This document shows, piece after piece, positions 1 through 6,958 of a DNA stretch of 9,215 nt. The stretch is from an uncultured Flavobacteriia bacterium. GTDB taxonomy: Bacteria; Bacteroidota; Bacteroidia; Flavobacteriales_D; Crocinitomicaceae. The notes under the pieces are model-generated. The model worked only from the letters and a program-made list of their open reading frames with translations, was not told the origin of the DNA and did not search any database. The stretch covers positions 1 to 9,215 of the forward strand of contig CAISOQ010000265.1 of assembly GCA_903887095.1 (NCBI GenBank), in the 5' to 3' direction. The stretch's first letter is position 1. The number at the start of each line of letters is the position of its first letter. The translations under genes were made by a program, and so were the position numbers.

Positions 1-1479
1 AAGAACCTATTATATCCTCTTTTTATAAAAGCAGACAAACTTCCCATTTTGATCATTGGAGGAGGAAATGTGGCTCATGAAAAAGTTTCCAATATTCTTT
101 TGCACTCACCTGATGCCTTAATTCGAATTATCGGAAAAGAAATCTTACCATCAATTGAACTTATCGCAGAGAATAATCCGCGCATCGAATTAATCGAAAG
201 AGCGTTTGAAGAAAATGATTTAAGAAATGTCAGATTCGTCATTTCGGCATTGAATGATATTCGTTTATCTGAAGAAATTGGAGACTTGGTAAAGTCAAAA
301 GGACTTTTATACAATGCTGCTGACAAACCGGATCTTTGTGATTTCTATCTCGGATCTGTCGTATCAAAAGGCAACTTGAAAATTGGGATTTCCACCAATG
401 GAAAATCGCCAACAATGGCTAAACGAATAAAAGAAATATTAAATGATTCATTTCCCGAGGAAACTGATGAAGTTTTGGAAAATTTATATGAAATAAGGAA
501 TAAATTACAAGGAGACATTGGTCAAAAAATAAAGGTCCTTGATAAACTGACGAAAGAAACTTCAACTGAAGTTACAAGAGAAGAAAAAATACTTAAACGC
601 GTAAAAAAAGCAAGTCTTTACTCTTTGCTGATAATCGTTTCAATGATTGTAGGACACCTTCTATTGTCATACATACCTTACAGCGATATTAAATCCCTCA
701 CTGCAGATATCACTTCCAATTTAGATGAGAATTTCTGGCAATACGTACTATTTGGGTTCATTGCACAGATGATCGATGGAGCGCTTGGTATGGCATATGG
801 CGTATCTGTTACAACATTCCTCCTTGGATCAGGAATTCCTGGAATCACTCCAGCTATTGCAAGCGCTAGCATGCACGCATCAGAAATTTTCACAACAGGC
901 TCCTCTAGTTTAGTTTATATGCGATTTAGAAATATCAACATGAAATTGTTTCGCGCTTTAGTTTGGCCAGGACTTATTGGTACCATTGCAGGTGTGATTA
1001 CCGTTTCATTTATTAGCAAGGAATATTTCAGTGTTATCAAACCAATCGTTGCGATTTATACATTAACCTTGGGTGTAATCATTATTTTGAGAGCATTCAA
1101 AAAACCTAAAAAACGTAAAAAGGTAAAAAACATATACCCCATCGCATTTTCTGGTGGATACTTGGATAGTGTTGGCGGTGGAGGTTGGGGACCAATTGTA
1201 ACAAGTTCTTTACTCGCGGGTGGAAGACATCTTCGTTATGCAGTTGGTTCAGCACATTTGGCTAAATTTTTTGTTGCCGTCGTCAGCACGATTACCTTCT
1301 TTTTCATGATTGGACTGAGTCATTGGCAAGTTATTTTCGGATTAGTTATAGGTGGAATGGTTGCTGCACCAGGTTCAATCTATCTTTCAAATAAAATACC
1401 TATTAAGAAAGGGCTTATTTTAGTAGGTGTTTTGATCATTATTATAAGTCTAAGAACATTATTAAAAGCACTACTATAA
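1..1479 (+). CDS. Siroheme synthase N-terminal domain (precorrin-2 dehydrogenase/ferrochelatase) fused to TauE/SafE (TSUP) membrane transporter, 5'-partial
   Basis: The reading frame is open from the first base, and codons 1-16 already look like the start of the siroheme-synthase family (NLLYPLFIKADKLP before the nucleotide-binding strand). The true start therefore lies a few codons left of the window, and the internal TTG at 49 is not the start. Counting from base 1, codons 1 to about 150 form a Rossmann domain with the IIGGGNVAHEK NAD motif, an Asp near codon 108 (AADKPDLCDF) aligning with the catalytic Asp of CysG, and the STNGKSP segment near 131-137. This domain oxidises precorrin-2 and inserts iron to make siroheme. 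After a charged linker there is one membrane helix (about 204-226), then a TSUP domain (about 245-490) with its two related halves: MIDGALGMAYG near 257-267 and GGYLDSVGGGGWGP near 385-398. TSUP proteins carry sulfite, sulfonates or other sulfur anions. I infer sulfite from the operon. The gene overlaps the next by 1 nt (TAATG). Confidence 0.9.
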   Translation, partial: KNLLYPLFIKADKLPILIIGGGNVAHEKVSNILLHSPDALIRIIGKEILPSIELIAENNPRIELIERAFEENDLRNVRFVISALNDIRLSEEIGDLVKSKGLLYNAADKPDLCDFYLGSVVSKGNLKIGISTNGKSPTMAKRIKEILNDSFPEETDEVLENLYEIRNKLQGDIGQKIKVLDKLTKETSTEVTREEKILKRVKKASLYSLLIIVSMIVGHLLLSYIPYSDIKSLTADITSNLDENFWQYVLFGFIAQMIDGALGMAYGVSVTTFLLGSGIPGITPAIASASMHASEIFTTGSSSLVYMRFRNINMKLFRALVWPGLIGTIAGVITVSFISKEYFSVIKPIVAIYTLTLGVIIILRAFKKPKKRKKVKNIYPIAFSGGYLDSVGGGGWGPIVTSSLLAGGRHLRYAVGSAHLAKFFVAVVSTITFFFMIGLSHWQVIFGLVIGGMVAAPGSIYLSNKIPIKKGLILVGVLIIIISLRTLLKALL

Positions 1480-2360
1480 TGAAAAAAGTATTTTTAAGCG
1501 ACTCAGGACCAGAAACATCAAGTGCTATCTACAGCTTCTGGAGATGGGAAAATGAGGAACAACTCGAAAAAGAAAAAATCAAGGAAATTATTTCCTTCAC
1601 TTTGTCTCTTGGCATCAATGCATTCGATATTTCTCCTATTTATGGAAAAGGAAAGTTAGAAGAGTTATTTGGCATAGCCTTGTCAGAACTCAATATCGAA
1701 CGAGAAAAAATTGTTTTATTTTCTAAAATTGGTGTTCGATTGCCACAAGAGGATGGTTCCGTGCACTACAAAGAGTTAACAGAAAAGAGCATCAAAGAAC
1801 AAATCGAGCTTTCACTTCAGCGCCTGAATTCGACATATTTAGATGTTCTTTTAATTCACGATTTCGATCCGTTAATGAACATTGATGCTGTTGCCTCTAC
1901 CCTAACTTCATTGCAATTGAGAGGAAAGGTAAAGCATATTGGGGTGAGCAACTTCAATGTACAACAGCATAAATTACTTGCTTCAAGGTTGTCAAATGAA
2001 GTTGTAACAAATCATTTTGAACTGAACCTGTTGAACACAAAAGCCCTTGAAGATGGTAGAATTGATTTTATCAAGGAGAATTATTCAAAACCAATGGCTT
2101 TTGGACCTTTAGCAGACGGTCGAATTCTGAATGGCAATGATCAATTGGCAATTTCGGTGCGAAAATCATTAGAAGTAATTGCTGCCAAATACAATTCAAA
2201 CATTGAACAAATTTCAGTTGCTTGGATCTATAAACTGGGAGCTCTACCTATCATAGGAAGTTTGAACAAAGAACGAATTCAAAACGCCGCAACTGCAAGT
2301 GACATTCAATTGACACATGCTGATTGGCACTTTATTTATGACAGTACAAAAATCAATTAA
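1479..2360 (+). CDS. Aldo/keto reductase, YdhF-like
   Basis: This is a complete 293-residue NADPH-dependent oxidoreductase of the aldo/keto reductase (TIM-barrel) superfamily. The catalytic tetrad is intact: Asp50 (FDIS), Tyr55 (IYGKG), Lys83 (FSKIG) and His127 (LLIHDFDP). The signatures SLQRLNSTYLDVLLIH and GKVKHIGVSNF and the C-terminal PIIGSLNKERI cofactor segment are present. The closest family I recognise is E. coli YdhF (shared pattern GPE near the N-terminus, LLIHxxDPLM, and the PMAFGPL and PIIGS segments). There is no signal peptide, so it should be cytoplasmic. Its ATG overlaps the stop of the transporter gene by 1 nt, and cysH follows after 3 nt, so it is translated as part of the sulfur operon. 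The physiological substrate cannot be read from the sequence, and no step of cysteine synthesis needs it. Confidence 0.9.
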   Translation: MKKVFLSDSGPETSSAIYSFWRWENEEQLEKEKIKEIISFTLSLGINAFDISPIYGKGKLEELFGIALSELNIEREKIVLFSKIGVRLPQEDGSVHYKELTEKSIKEQIELSLQRLNSTYLDVLLIHDFDPLMNIDAVASTLTSLQLRGKVKHIGVSNFNVQQHKLLASRLSNEVVTNHFELNLLNTKALEDGRIDFIKENYSKPMAFGPLADGRILNGNDQLAISVRKSLEVIAAKYNSNIEQISVAWIYKLGALPIIGSLNKERIQNAATASDIQLTHADWHFIYDSTKIN

Positions 2361-2363
2361 TCA

Positions 2364-3047
2364 ATGATCGCCACTGCACATCTCGATAAGCTCAACATTT
2401 CAGAACTTTTGACTGAATTGGCGAAAATGTTTGACGGAAGAATAGCATTTTCTACCAGTTTAAGCTGGGAAGACCAAGTTATTACCCACCATATTTTCAG
2501 TCAAAATCTACCAATTCGTGTGTTTACACTTGATACAGGACGCATGTTTCCTGAGACTTACAGTGTTTTAAACAGTACACGTGAACGCTATAAAAAGGAA
2601 ATCGAAGTCTATTTTCCTCAAACAACGAGCGTTCAAGATCTAGTAACAAAAAAAGGGGCCAGTAGTTTTTACGAATCACTGGACAACAGAAAAGAATGTT
2701 GTTTCATCCGTAAAGTTGAACCGCTCAACCGTGCCTTGGATGGTGTGGATTGCTGGATAACGGGTATTCGAGCTGAACATTCAGATAACAGAAAAGAATT
2801 ATCCATCGTTGAGTTTGATGAACAGCGACAAATTCAAAAAGTCAATCCATTAGCAAATTGGAGTCTTGACGATGTGAAAGAAGAAATTAAAAAACACACT
2901 ATTCCCTACAACATTTTGCATGACAGGGGTTTTGTAAGCATTGGATGCCAACCATGCACGAGAGCCATCAAAGAAGGTGATGATTTCCGTGCAGGCCGCT
3001 GGTGGTGGGAAGAAAGTAATAAAAAAGAGTGCGGATTGCACAGTTAA
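2364..3047 (+). CDS. cysH: Assimilatory adenylylsulfate (APS) reductase, iron-sulfur type
   Basis: This 227-residue cytoplasmic enzyme reduces activated sulfate to sulfite with electrons from thioredoxin or glutaredoxin. The PAPS-reductase fold is clear: FSTSLSWEDQ (29-38, the nucleotide-binding loop), TLDTGRMFPET (55-65) and GIRAEHSDNR (134-143). Four cysteines in the CC...CxxC arrangement (Cys112, Cys113, Cys195, Cys198) are the 4Fe-4S ligands seen in APS-reducing members and absent from E. coli CysH. The C-terminal KECGLH carries the catalytic Cys223. By family knowledge the cluster marks APS as the substrate, in agreement with the lack of APS kinase in this operon. Use of PAPS cannot be excluded without assay. 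The ATG lies 3 nt after the aldo/keto reductase stop and cysD begins 14 nt downstream. No Shine-Dalgarno sequence is visible. Confidence 0.95.
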   Translation: MIATAHLDKLNISELLTELAKMFDGRIAFSTSLSWEDQVITHHIFSQNLPIRVFTLDTGRMFPETYSVLNSTRERYKKEIEVYFPQTTSVQDLVTKKGASSFYESLDNRKECCFIRKVEPLNRALDGVDCWITGIRAEHSDNRKELSIVEFDEQRQIQKVNPLANWSLDDVKEEIKKHTIPYNILHDRGFVSIGCQPCTRAIKEGDDFRAGRWWWEESNKKECGLHS

Positions 3048-3061
3048 TAGCAACAAAAAAA

Positions 3062-3958
3062 ATGGATTATTTAGATCAATTAGAAGCCGAAGCAATTTAT
3101 ATCCTTCGCGAAGTCGCAGGGCAATTTGACCGTCCAGCTCTATTGTTTAGTGGTGGTAAAGACAGTATTTGTTTGGTTCACCTCGCATTAAAAGCTTTTC
3201 GACCTGGAAAATTTCCTTTTCCTTTAGTTCATGTCGATACTGGGCATAATTTTGAGGAGGCACTTAAATTTCGTGATGAACTGGCAGAAGAACTTGGAGA
3301 ACGCTTGATCGTAAGAAAAGTGGAAGACACCATCAAAGCAAAAAATTTGCAGGATGGAAAAGGGAAATTCCCGAGTAGAAATGGCTTGCAAACCTATACC
3401 CTACTCGATGTTATTGAAGAATTTGAATTTGATGCTTGCATCGGAGGCGCGAGAAGAGATGAAGAAAAGGCAAGAGCAAAAGAAAGAATTTTTTCTGTCC
3501 GCGATGAATTTGGTCAATGGGACCCGAAAAAGCAACGACCTGAGTTGTGGAATATATACAATGGAAAAATAGACAAAGGAGAAAACGTAAGGGTCTTCCC
3601 TATTTCCAACTGGACAGAGTTGGATGTATGGAACTACATCAAACGAGAAAACATCGAATTACCTTCCATCTATTTCACACACGAAAGAGAATGCATACTC
3701 ACAGATCATGGACAATTAATGAATGTGAATGAATTTGTAGAAATCGAACCAAACGATGTCATTGTAACAAAAAATGTACGCTATCGAACAGTGGGCGACA
3801 TGACGTGCACGGCAGCTGTTGAAAGCGAAGCCTATACAGTAGATGACATAATTGCTGAAATTAAAGAAACAAAAATTTCAGAACGAGGAGCTACACGAAT
3901 GGACGACCGCGTTTCCGAAGCAGCAATGGAAGATAGAAAAAAAGGAGGCTATTTCTAA
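3062..3958 (+). CDS. cysD: Sulfate adenylyltransferase subunit 2 (ATP sulfurylase small subunit)
   Basis: This is the catalytic subunit that forms APS and pyrophosphate from sulfate and ATP, working with the GTPase CysN. It is 298 residues long, close to the usual 300 or so. Visible signatures are the PP-loop FSGGKDSICLVHLA (about 29-42), HVDTGHNFEEAL, the GGARRDEEKARAKERIFS block and the conserved C-terminus RMDDRxSEAAMEDRKKGGYF. I chose the ATG at 3062 because it follows the A-rich leader CAACAAAAAA, lies 14 nt after the cysH stop, and gives the expected family start MDYLDQLEAEAI. A GTG at 3029 in the same frame would add 11 residues but lies inside cysH and extends beyond the family N-terminus. 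The gap to cysN is 46 nt, the longest in the operon, and holds a short tandem repeat. Confidence 0.96.
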   Translation: MDYLDQLEAEAIYILREVAGQFDRPALLFSGGKDSICLVHLALKAFRPGKFPFPLVHVDTGHNFEEALKFRDELAEELGERLIVRKVEDTIKAKNLQDGKGKFPSRNGLQTYTLLDVIEEFEFDACIGGARRDEEKARAKERIFSVRDEFGQWDPKKQRPELWNIYNGKIDKGENVRVFPISNWTELDVWNYIKRENIELPSIYFTHERECILTDHGQLMNVNEFVEIEPNDVIVTKNVRYRTVGDMTCTAAVESEAYTVDDIIAEIKETKISERGATRMDDRVSEAAMEDRKKGGYF

Positions 3959-3967
3959 TTAAACACA

Positions 3968-3994
3968 TTTTGAACTTTTTGAACATTTTGAACT
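3968..3994 (+). repeat. Three tandem 9-bp repeats in the cysD-cysN gap
   Basis: The octamer TTTTGAAC occurs three times at exactly 9-bp spacing (3968, 3977, 3986), with the ninth base T, A, T. The first and third units are identical, so a 14-nt direct repeat, ACATTTTGAACTTT, also appears at 3965-3978 and 3983-3996. The array fills most of the 46-nt spacer and ends 10 nt before the cysN ATG. It could be a slippage-made microsatellite, a protein-binding array, or a spacer tuning cysN translation. The sequence does not decide between these. Confidence 0.9.
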
Positions 3995-4004
3995 TTATCA
4001 CCTC

Positions 4005-5249
4005 ATGGAATTATTAAGATTTTTTACCGCAGGAAATGTGGACGACGGAAAAAGCACGCTAATCGGCCGTTTGTTATATGACAGCAAGTCGATTTCGACC
4101 GATATTATTGAAACATTGACGCGTCAAAGTAAAACGACTGGAACAGATACCGATATTGATCTCGCTTTATTAACGGATGGTTTAAGAGCTGAGCGTGAGC
4201 AAGGAATTACAATCGATGTTGCTTACAAGTACTTTTCAACTGAAAAGCGAAAATTCATCATTGCTGATACTCCAGGGCATGCACAGTATACACGAAACAT
4301 GTTTACAGGCGCGTCAAATGCAGACCTTGCAATCATTTTAATTGATGCCAGAAATGGTATTACTGACCAGACGAAGCGTCACAGTATAATATCCGGAATT
4401 TTGGGAATCCCACACATACTGATATGTGTAAACAAAATGGACCTGGTTGAATACAAACAAGAAGTATTTGAACAGATCAAGGCAGATTACTTGCTTTTTT
4501 CAGAACAACTTGGACTGAAGAAGATATCATTTATTCCTGTAAGTGCGCTGGCTGGTGACAACGTTGTAAATTCGTCAGAACAGCTTTCATGGTACAAGGA
4601 TGGTTCTTTATTTGAGTTCCTTGAAAACGTAGAAATTGAGCACGAAGAAGAAGCACAAGAAGCGCGTTTCCAGGTGCAATATGTTATACGTCCCCAAACA
4701 GATGAATTACATGATTATCGCGGATACGCAGGAAGTATTTTAAGTGGCTCGCTAAAAAAAGGAGATCGCGTTCAAATTTTACCATTGGACATCGTTACAA
4801 CGATTGAAAAAATTGAAAAAAATCAAATTGAAATCACCGAAGCACACGCTGGAGAGCCAGTTGTAATTCACTTAACAGAAGATTTTGATGTAAGTCGCGG
4901 CAGTACAATTGTAAAAACTTCAAACCTTCCTCAAACTGAAAACACGATTGAGGCTACGATTTGCTGGATGGATAATAAAGCATACCAAGGTGGTCAGAAA
5001 TTATTGCTTCAACAAAATAGTTTCAGGTCGAAAGCAATCATCAAAGAAGTAGATGCACATATTGACATCCACAATTTTGAAGATACGCCTAGCGATGGCA
5101 CCATGAATCTGAATGATTTTTGCAAAGTCACAATCAAAACAGCAGAAGCAATCAGCTTTGATTCCTACAAAAAGAACCGTAAAACAGGTGCATTCATTCT
5201 AATCAATGAAAACACAAATAATACTGTAGCTGCAGGCGTACTTCACTGA
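4005..5249 (+). CDS. cysN: Sulfate adenylyltransferase subunit 1 (GTPase subunit)
   Basis: This GTPase of the elongation-factor class couples GTP hydrolysis to APS formation by CysD. Motifs in order are G1 GNVDDGKST (10-18), the switch-I/G2 region EREQGITID (63-71), G3 DTPGH (88-92), G4 NKMD (143-146) and a G5-like SAL in PVSAL. EF-Tu-like beta-barrel domains follow, with the CysN-type VIRPQTDELHDYRGYAG block. It is 414 residues long and ends after the second barrel. It has no C-terminal APS-kinase (CysC) domain, unlike NodQ-type fusions, and is shorter than the E. coli protein (about 475), which I take as ordinary for this lineage. The ATG follows CACCTC with no Shine-Dalgarno sequence. The acetyltransferase gene begins 1 nt after the stop. 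Confidence 0.96.
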   Translation: MELLRFFTAGNVDDGKSTLIGRLLYDSKSISTDIIETLTRQSKTTGTDTDIDLALLTDGLRAEREQGITIDVAYKYFSTEKRKFIIADTPGHAQYTRNMFTGASNADLAIILIDARNGITDQTKRHSIISGILGIPHILICVNKMDLVEYKQEVFEQIKADYLLFSEQLGLKKISFIPVSALAGDNVVNSSEQLSWYKDGSLFEFLENVEIEHEEEAQEARFQVQYVIRPQTDELHDYRGYAGSILSGSLKKGDRVQILPLDIVTTIEKIEKNQIEITEAHAGEPVVIHLTEDFDVSRGSTIVKTSNLPQTENTIEATICWMDNKAYQGGQKLLLQQNSFRSKAIIKEVDAHIDIHNFEDTPSDGTMNLNDFCKVTIKTAEAISFDSYKKNRKTGAFILINENTNNTVAAGVLH

Positions 5250-5250
5250 T

Positions 5251-6066
5251 ATGTTTCCAAAACAATTTATCGACGATCTTTTTCAGCGCCATGCTGGTAA
5301 ATCAAACTTGCCGGCACCTCAACTAATTGAACTATTTATAGAGGAGCTGATGGGTAATTTATTTCCTGCATACAGCAATAGAAAAGTTGTTAGTCAAGAG
5401 AAATTAGCGCAGGATTTTGAAAAAACAAAGCTTCAGCTGATTCATATTCTTGAACATATTGAAAGTGATTTAAATGAATCGCCGCTGTCATTGGCAAACA
5501 AATTTTTCGATGCTATACCACTGCTCTATCAATCACTTCTGAACGATGCATTTGCAATCGAAAAAGGGGATCCTGCAGCACGGAACATGGAGGAAGTGAT
5601 GCGTTCATATCCCGGTTTTTATGCAATCTGCATCTACCGTTTTGCGCATCAATTGCACCTATTCAACATTCCGTCACTGCCCCGAATCTTGACTGAATTA
5701 GCACACCAAAAGACAGGAATAGACATTCATCCCGGAGCATTGATTGGGAGCAATTTCTTTATTGATCATGGAACGGGAATAGTGATTGGTGAAACCTCTG
5801 TAATTGGCAACAATGTAAAAATATACCAAGGAGTTACACTTGGAGCATTGAGTGTTAGCAAGGAAATGGCCGAAACAAAAAGACATCCTACCATAGAAGA
5901 CAATGTTGTGATTTATGCAGGTGCAACAATTCTTGGAGGTAAAACGATCATCGGTAAGAACAGTATAATCGGTGGAAATGTATGGCTAACGCGCAGCATT
6001 GAACCAGAAACAACCGTTTACCATCACTCAGAATTGATTATTCAAAAATCAAAGCAAGATGACTAA
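5251..6066 (+). CDS. cysE: Serine O-acetyltransferase, EpsC/CysE type
   Basis: It transfers acetyl from acetyl-CoA to L-serine, giving the O-acetylserine used by the next gene product. Residues 1 to about 120 are mostly helical. About 155-250 form the left-handed beta-helix of hexapeptide repeats (IHPGALIGSNFFIDHGTGIVIGET pattern spanning 159-182). Residues matching the known serine acetyltransferase active site are Asp107 (KGDPAA), Asp158 (DIHPG), His173 (DHGTG) and His212 (KRHPTI). The 271-residue length and long helical N-terminus fit the EpsC subgroup. The tail ends SKQDD and lacks the C-terminal isoleucine by which many CysE proteins dock into CysK. The start is 1 nt after the cysN stop, and the 3' end overlaps the cysM start by 8 nt, so the two genes are likely translationally coupled. 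Feedback inhibition by cysteine is known for the family but not shown here. Confidence 0.93.
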   Translation: MFPKQFIDDLFQRHAGKSNLPAPQLIELFIEELMGNLFPAYSNRKVVSQEKLAQDFEKTKLQLIHILEHIESDLNESPLSLANKFFDAIPLLYQSLLNDAFAIEKGDPAARNMEEVMRSYPGFYAICIYRFAHQLHLFNIPSLPRILTELAHQKTGIDIHPGALIGSNFFIDHGTGIVIGETSVIGNNVKIYQGVTLGALSVSKEMAETKRHPTIEDNVVIYAGATILGGKTIIGKNSIIGGNVWLTRSIEPETTVYHHSELIIQKSKQDD

Positions 6067-6940
6067 CCTTTTAGACCACATTGGAAATACTCCTTTAGTT
6101 GAACTAAAGCGAATAAATACAAACCCAAATGTTCGACTTTTTGGAAAATTAGAAGGCCACAATCCCGGAGGAAGTGTCAAAGATCGCGCTGCCTATGGAT
6201 TAATAAAAGGAGGCATTGAAAAAGGTTTAATCCAACCTGATTCAAAACTGATTGAGGCAACGAGTGGAAATACCGGTATTGCCTTAGCCATGATAGCTCG
6301 ATTGCATGATTTACACATCGAAATCGTGATGCCAGAAAATTCAACAATTGAGCGCGTTCTGACCATGAGAGCTTTTGGTGCTATTGTCACATTAACACCG
6401 GAATCTGAAGGAATGGAAGGCGCCATTGATTATGCAAAAAAGAAGGTGGCTGAAGAAGGATACATTACATTGGATCAATTCAACAACAGCGATAATCCAC
6501 GCATGCATTACGAAACAACCGGTCCGGAAATCTACCGAGATACACAACAATCAATCACCCACTTTGTCTCAGCAATGGGCACAACTGGAACAATAATGGG
6601 TGTGTCGCGCTTTCTAAAAGAACAAGATTCGTCGATCACTATAATAGGAGCGCAACCAGCCGACAATGCTAAGATTCCGGGTATTCGAAAATGGCCTGAA
6701 GCTTATTTACCTGGTATTTATGACGCGAAACGCGTAGACCGAATTGTTGAAATATCAGAAGATGAAGCACGAACAATGGCAAGGCGATTAGCAAAGGAAG
6801 AAGGAATATTCTCAGGAATGAGTAGCGGAGGGAGTGTAGCGACAGCCATGAAAATAATACCAGAACTTTCTGAAGGTGTCGTTGTTTGTATCATTTGTGA
6901 TCGCGGTGACAAATACCTTTCAACAGATTTATTTGACTAA
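6059..6940 (+). CDS. cysM: Cysteine synthase B (O-acetylserine sulfhydrylase, CysM type)
   Basis: This is a PLP enzyme that makes cysteine from O-acetylserine and sulfide (CysM proteins can also use thiosulfate). Features seen: HIGNTPLVEL at the N-terminus, Lys41 in GGSVKDR as the PLP Schiff-base lysine, the substrate loop TSGNTG (68-73), the phosphate-binding GTTGT (174-178) and GMSSGGS near the C-terminus. The segment KIPGIRKWPEAYLPGIYD, with the Arg that CysM uses at the active-site mouth, and the C-terminal CDRGDKYLST mark it as CysM and not CysK. At 293 residues it has the short CysM length. The ATG at 6059 lies inside the acetyltransferase gene in another frame (8-nt overlap), an arrangement fitting coupled production of two consecutive enzymes. 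The next gene starts 18 nt after the stop. Confidence 0.95.
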   Translation: MTNLLDHIGNTPLVELKRINTNPNVRLFGKLEGHNPGGSVKDRAAYGLIKGGIEKGLIQPDSKLIEATSGNTGIALAMIARLHDLHIEIVMPENSTIERVLTMRAFGAIVTLTPESEGMEGAIDYAKKKVAEEGYITLDQFNNSDNPRMHYETTGPEIYRDTQQSITHFVSAMGTTGTIMGVSRFLKEQDSSITIIGAQPADNAKIPGIRKWPEAYLPGIYDAKRVDRIVEISEDEARTMARRLAKEEGIFSGMSSGGSVATAMKIIPELSEGVVVCIICDRGDKYLSTDLFD

Positions 6941-6958
6941 TTTTTATAACAACAAAAA

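Noticed and set aside
49..1479. TTG at 49 as the start of the first gene
   Set aside because: The frame is open to base 1 and codons 1-16 match the family N-terminus. Starting at 49 would remove the strand before the NAD-binding glycines.
3029..3061. GTG start giving cysD an 11-residue extension
   Set aside because: It lies inside cysH and extends beyond the usual CysD N-terminus, whereas the ATG at 3062 has an A-rich leader and the expected protein start.
3965..3996. CRISPR-like repeat
   Set aside because: The units are 9 bp and adjacent with no unique spacers, and no cas gene is present.
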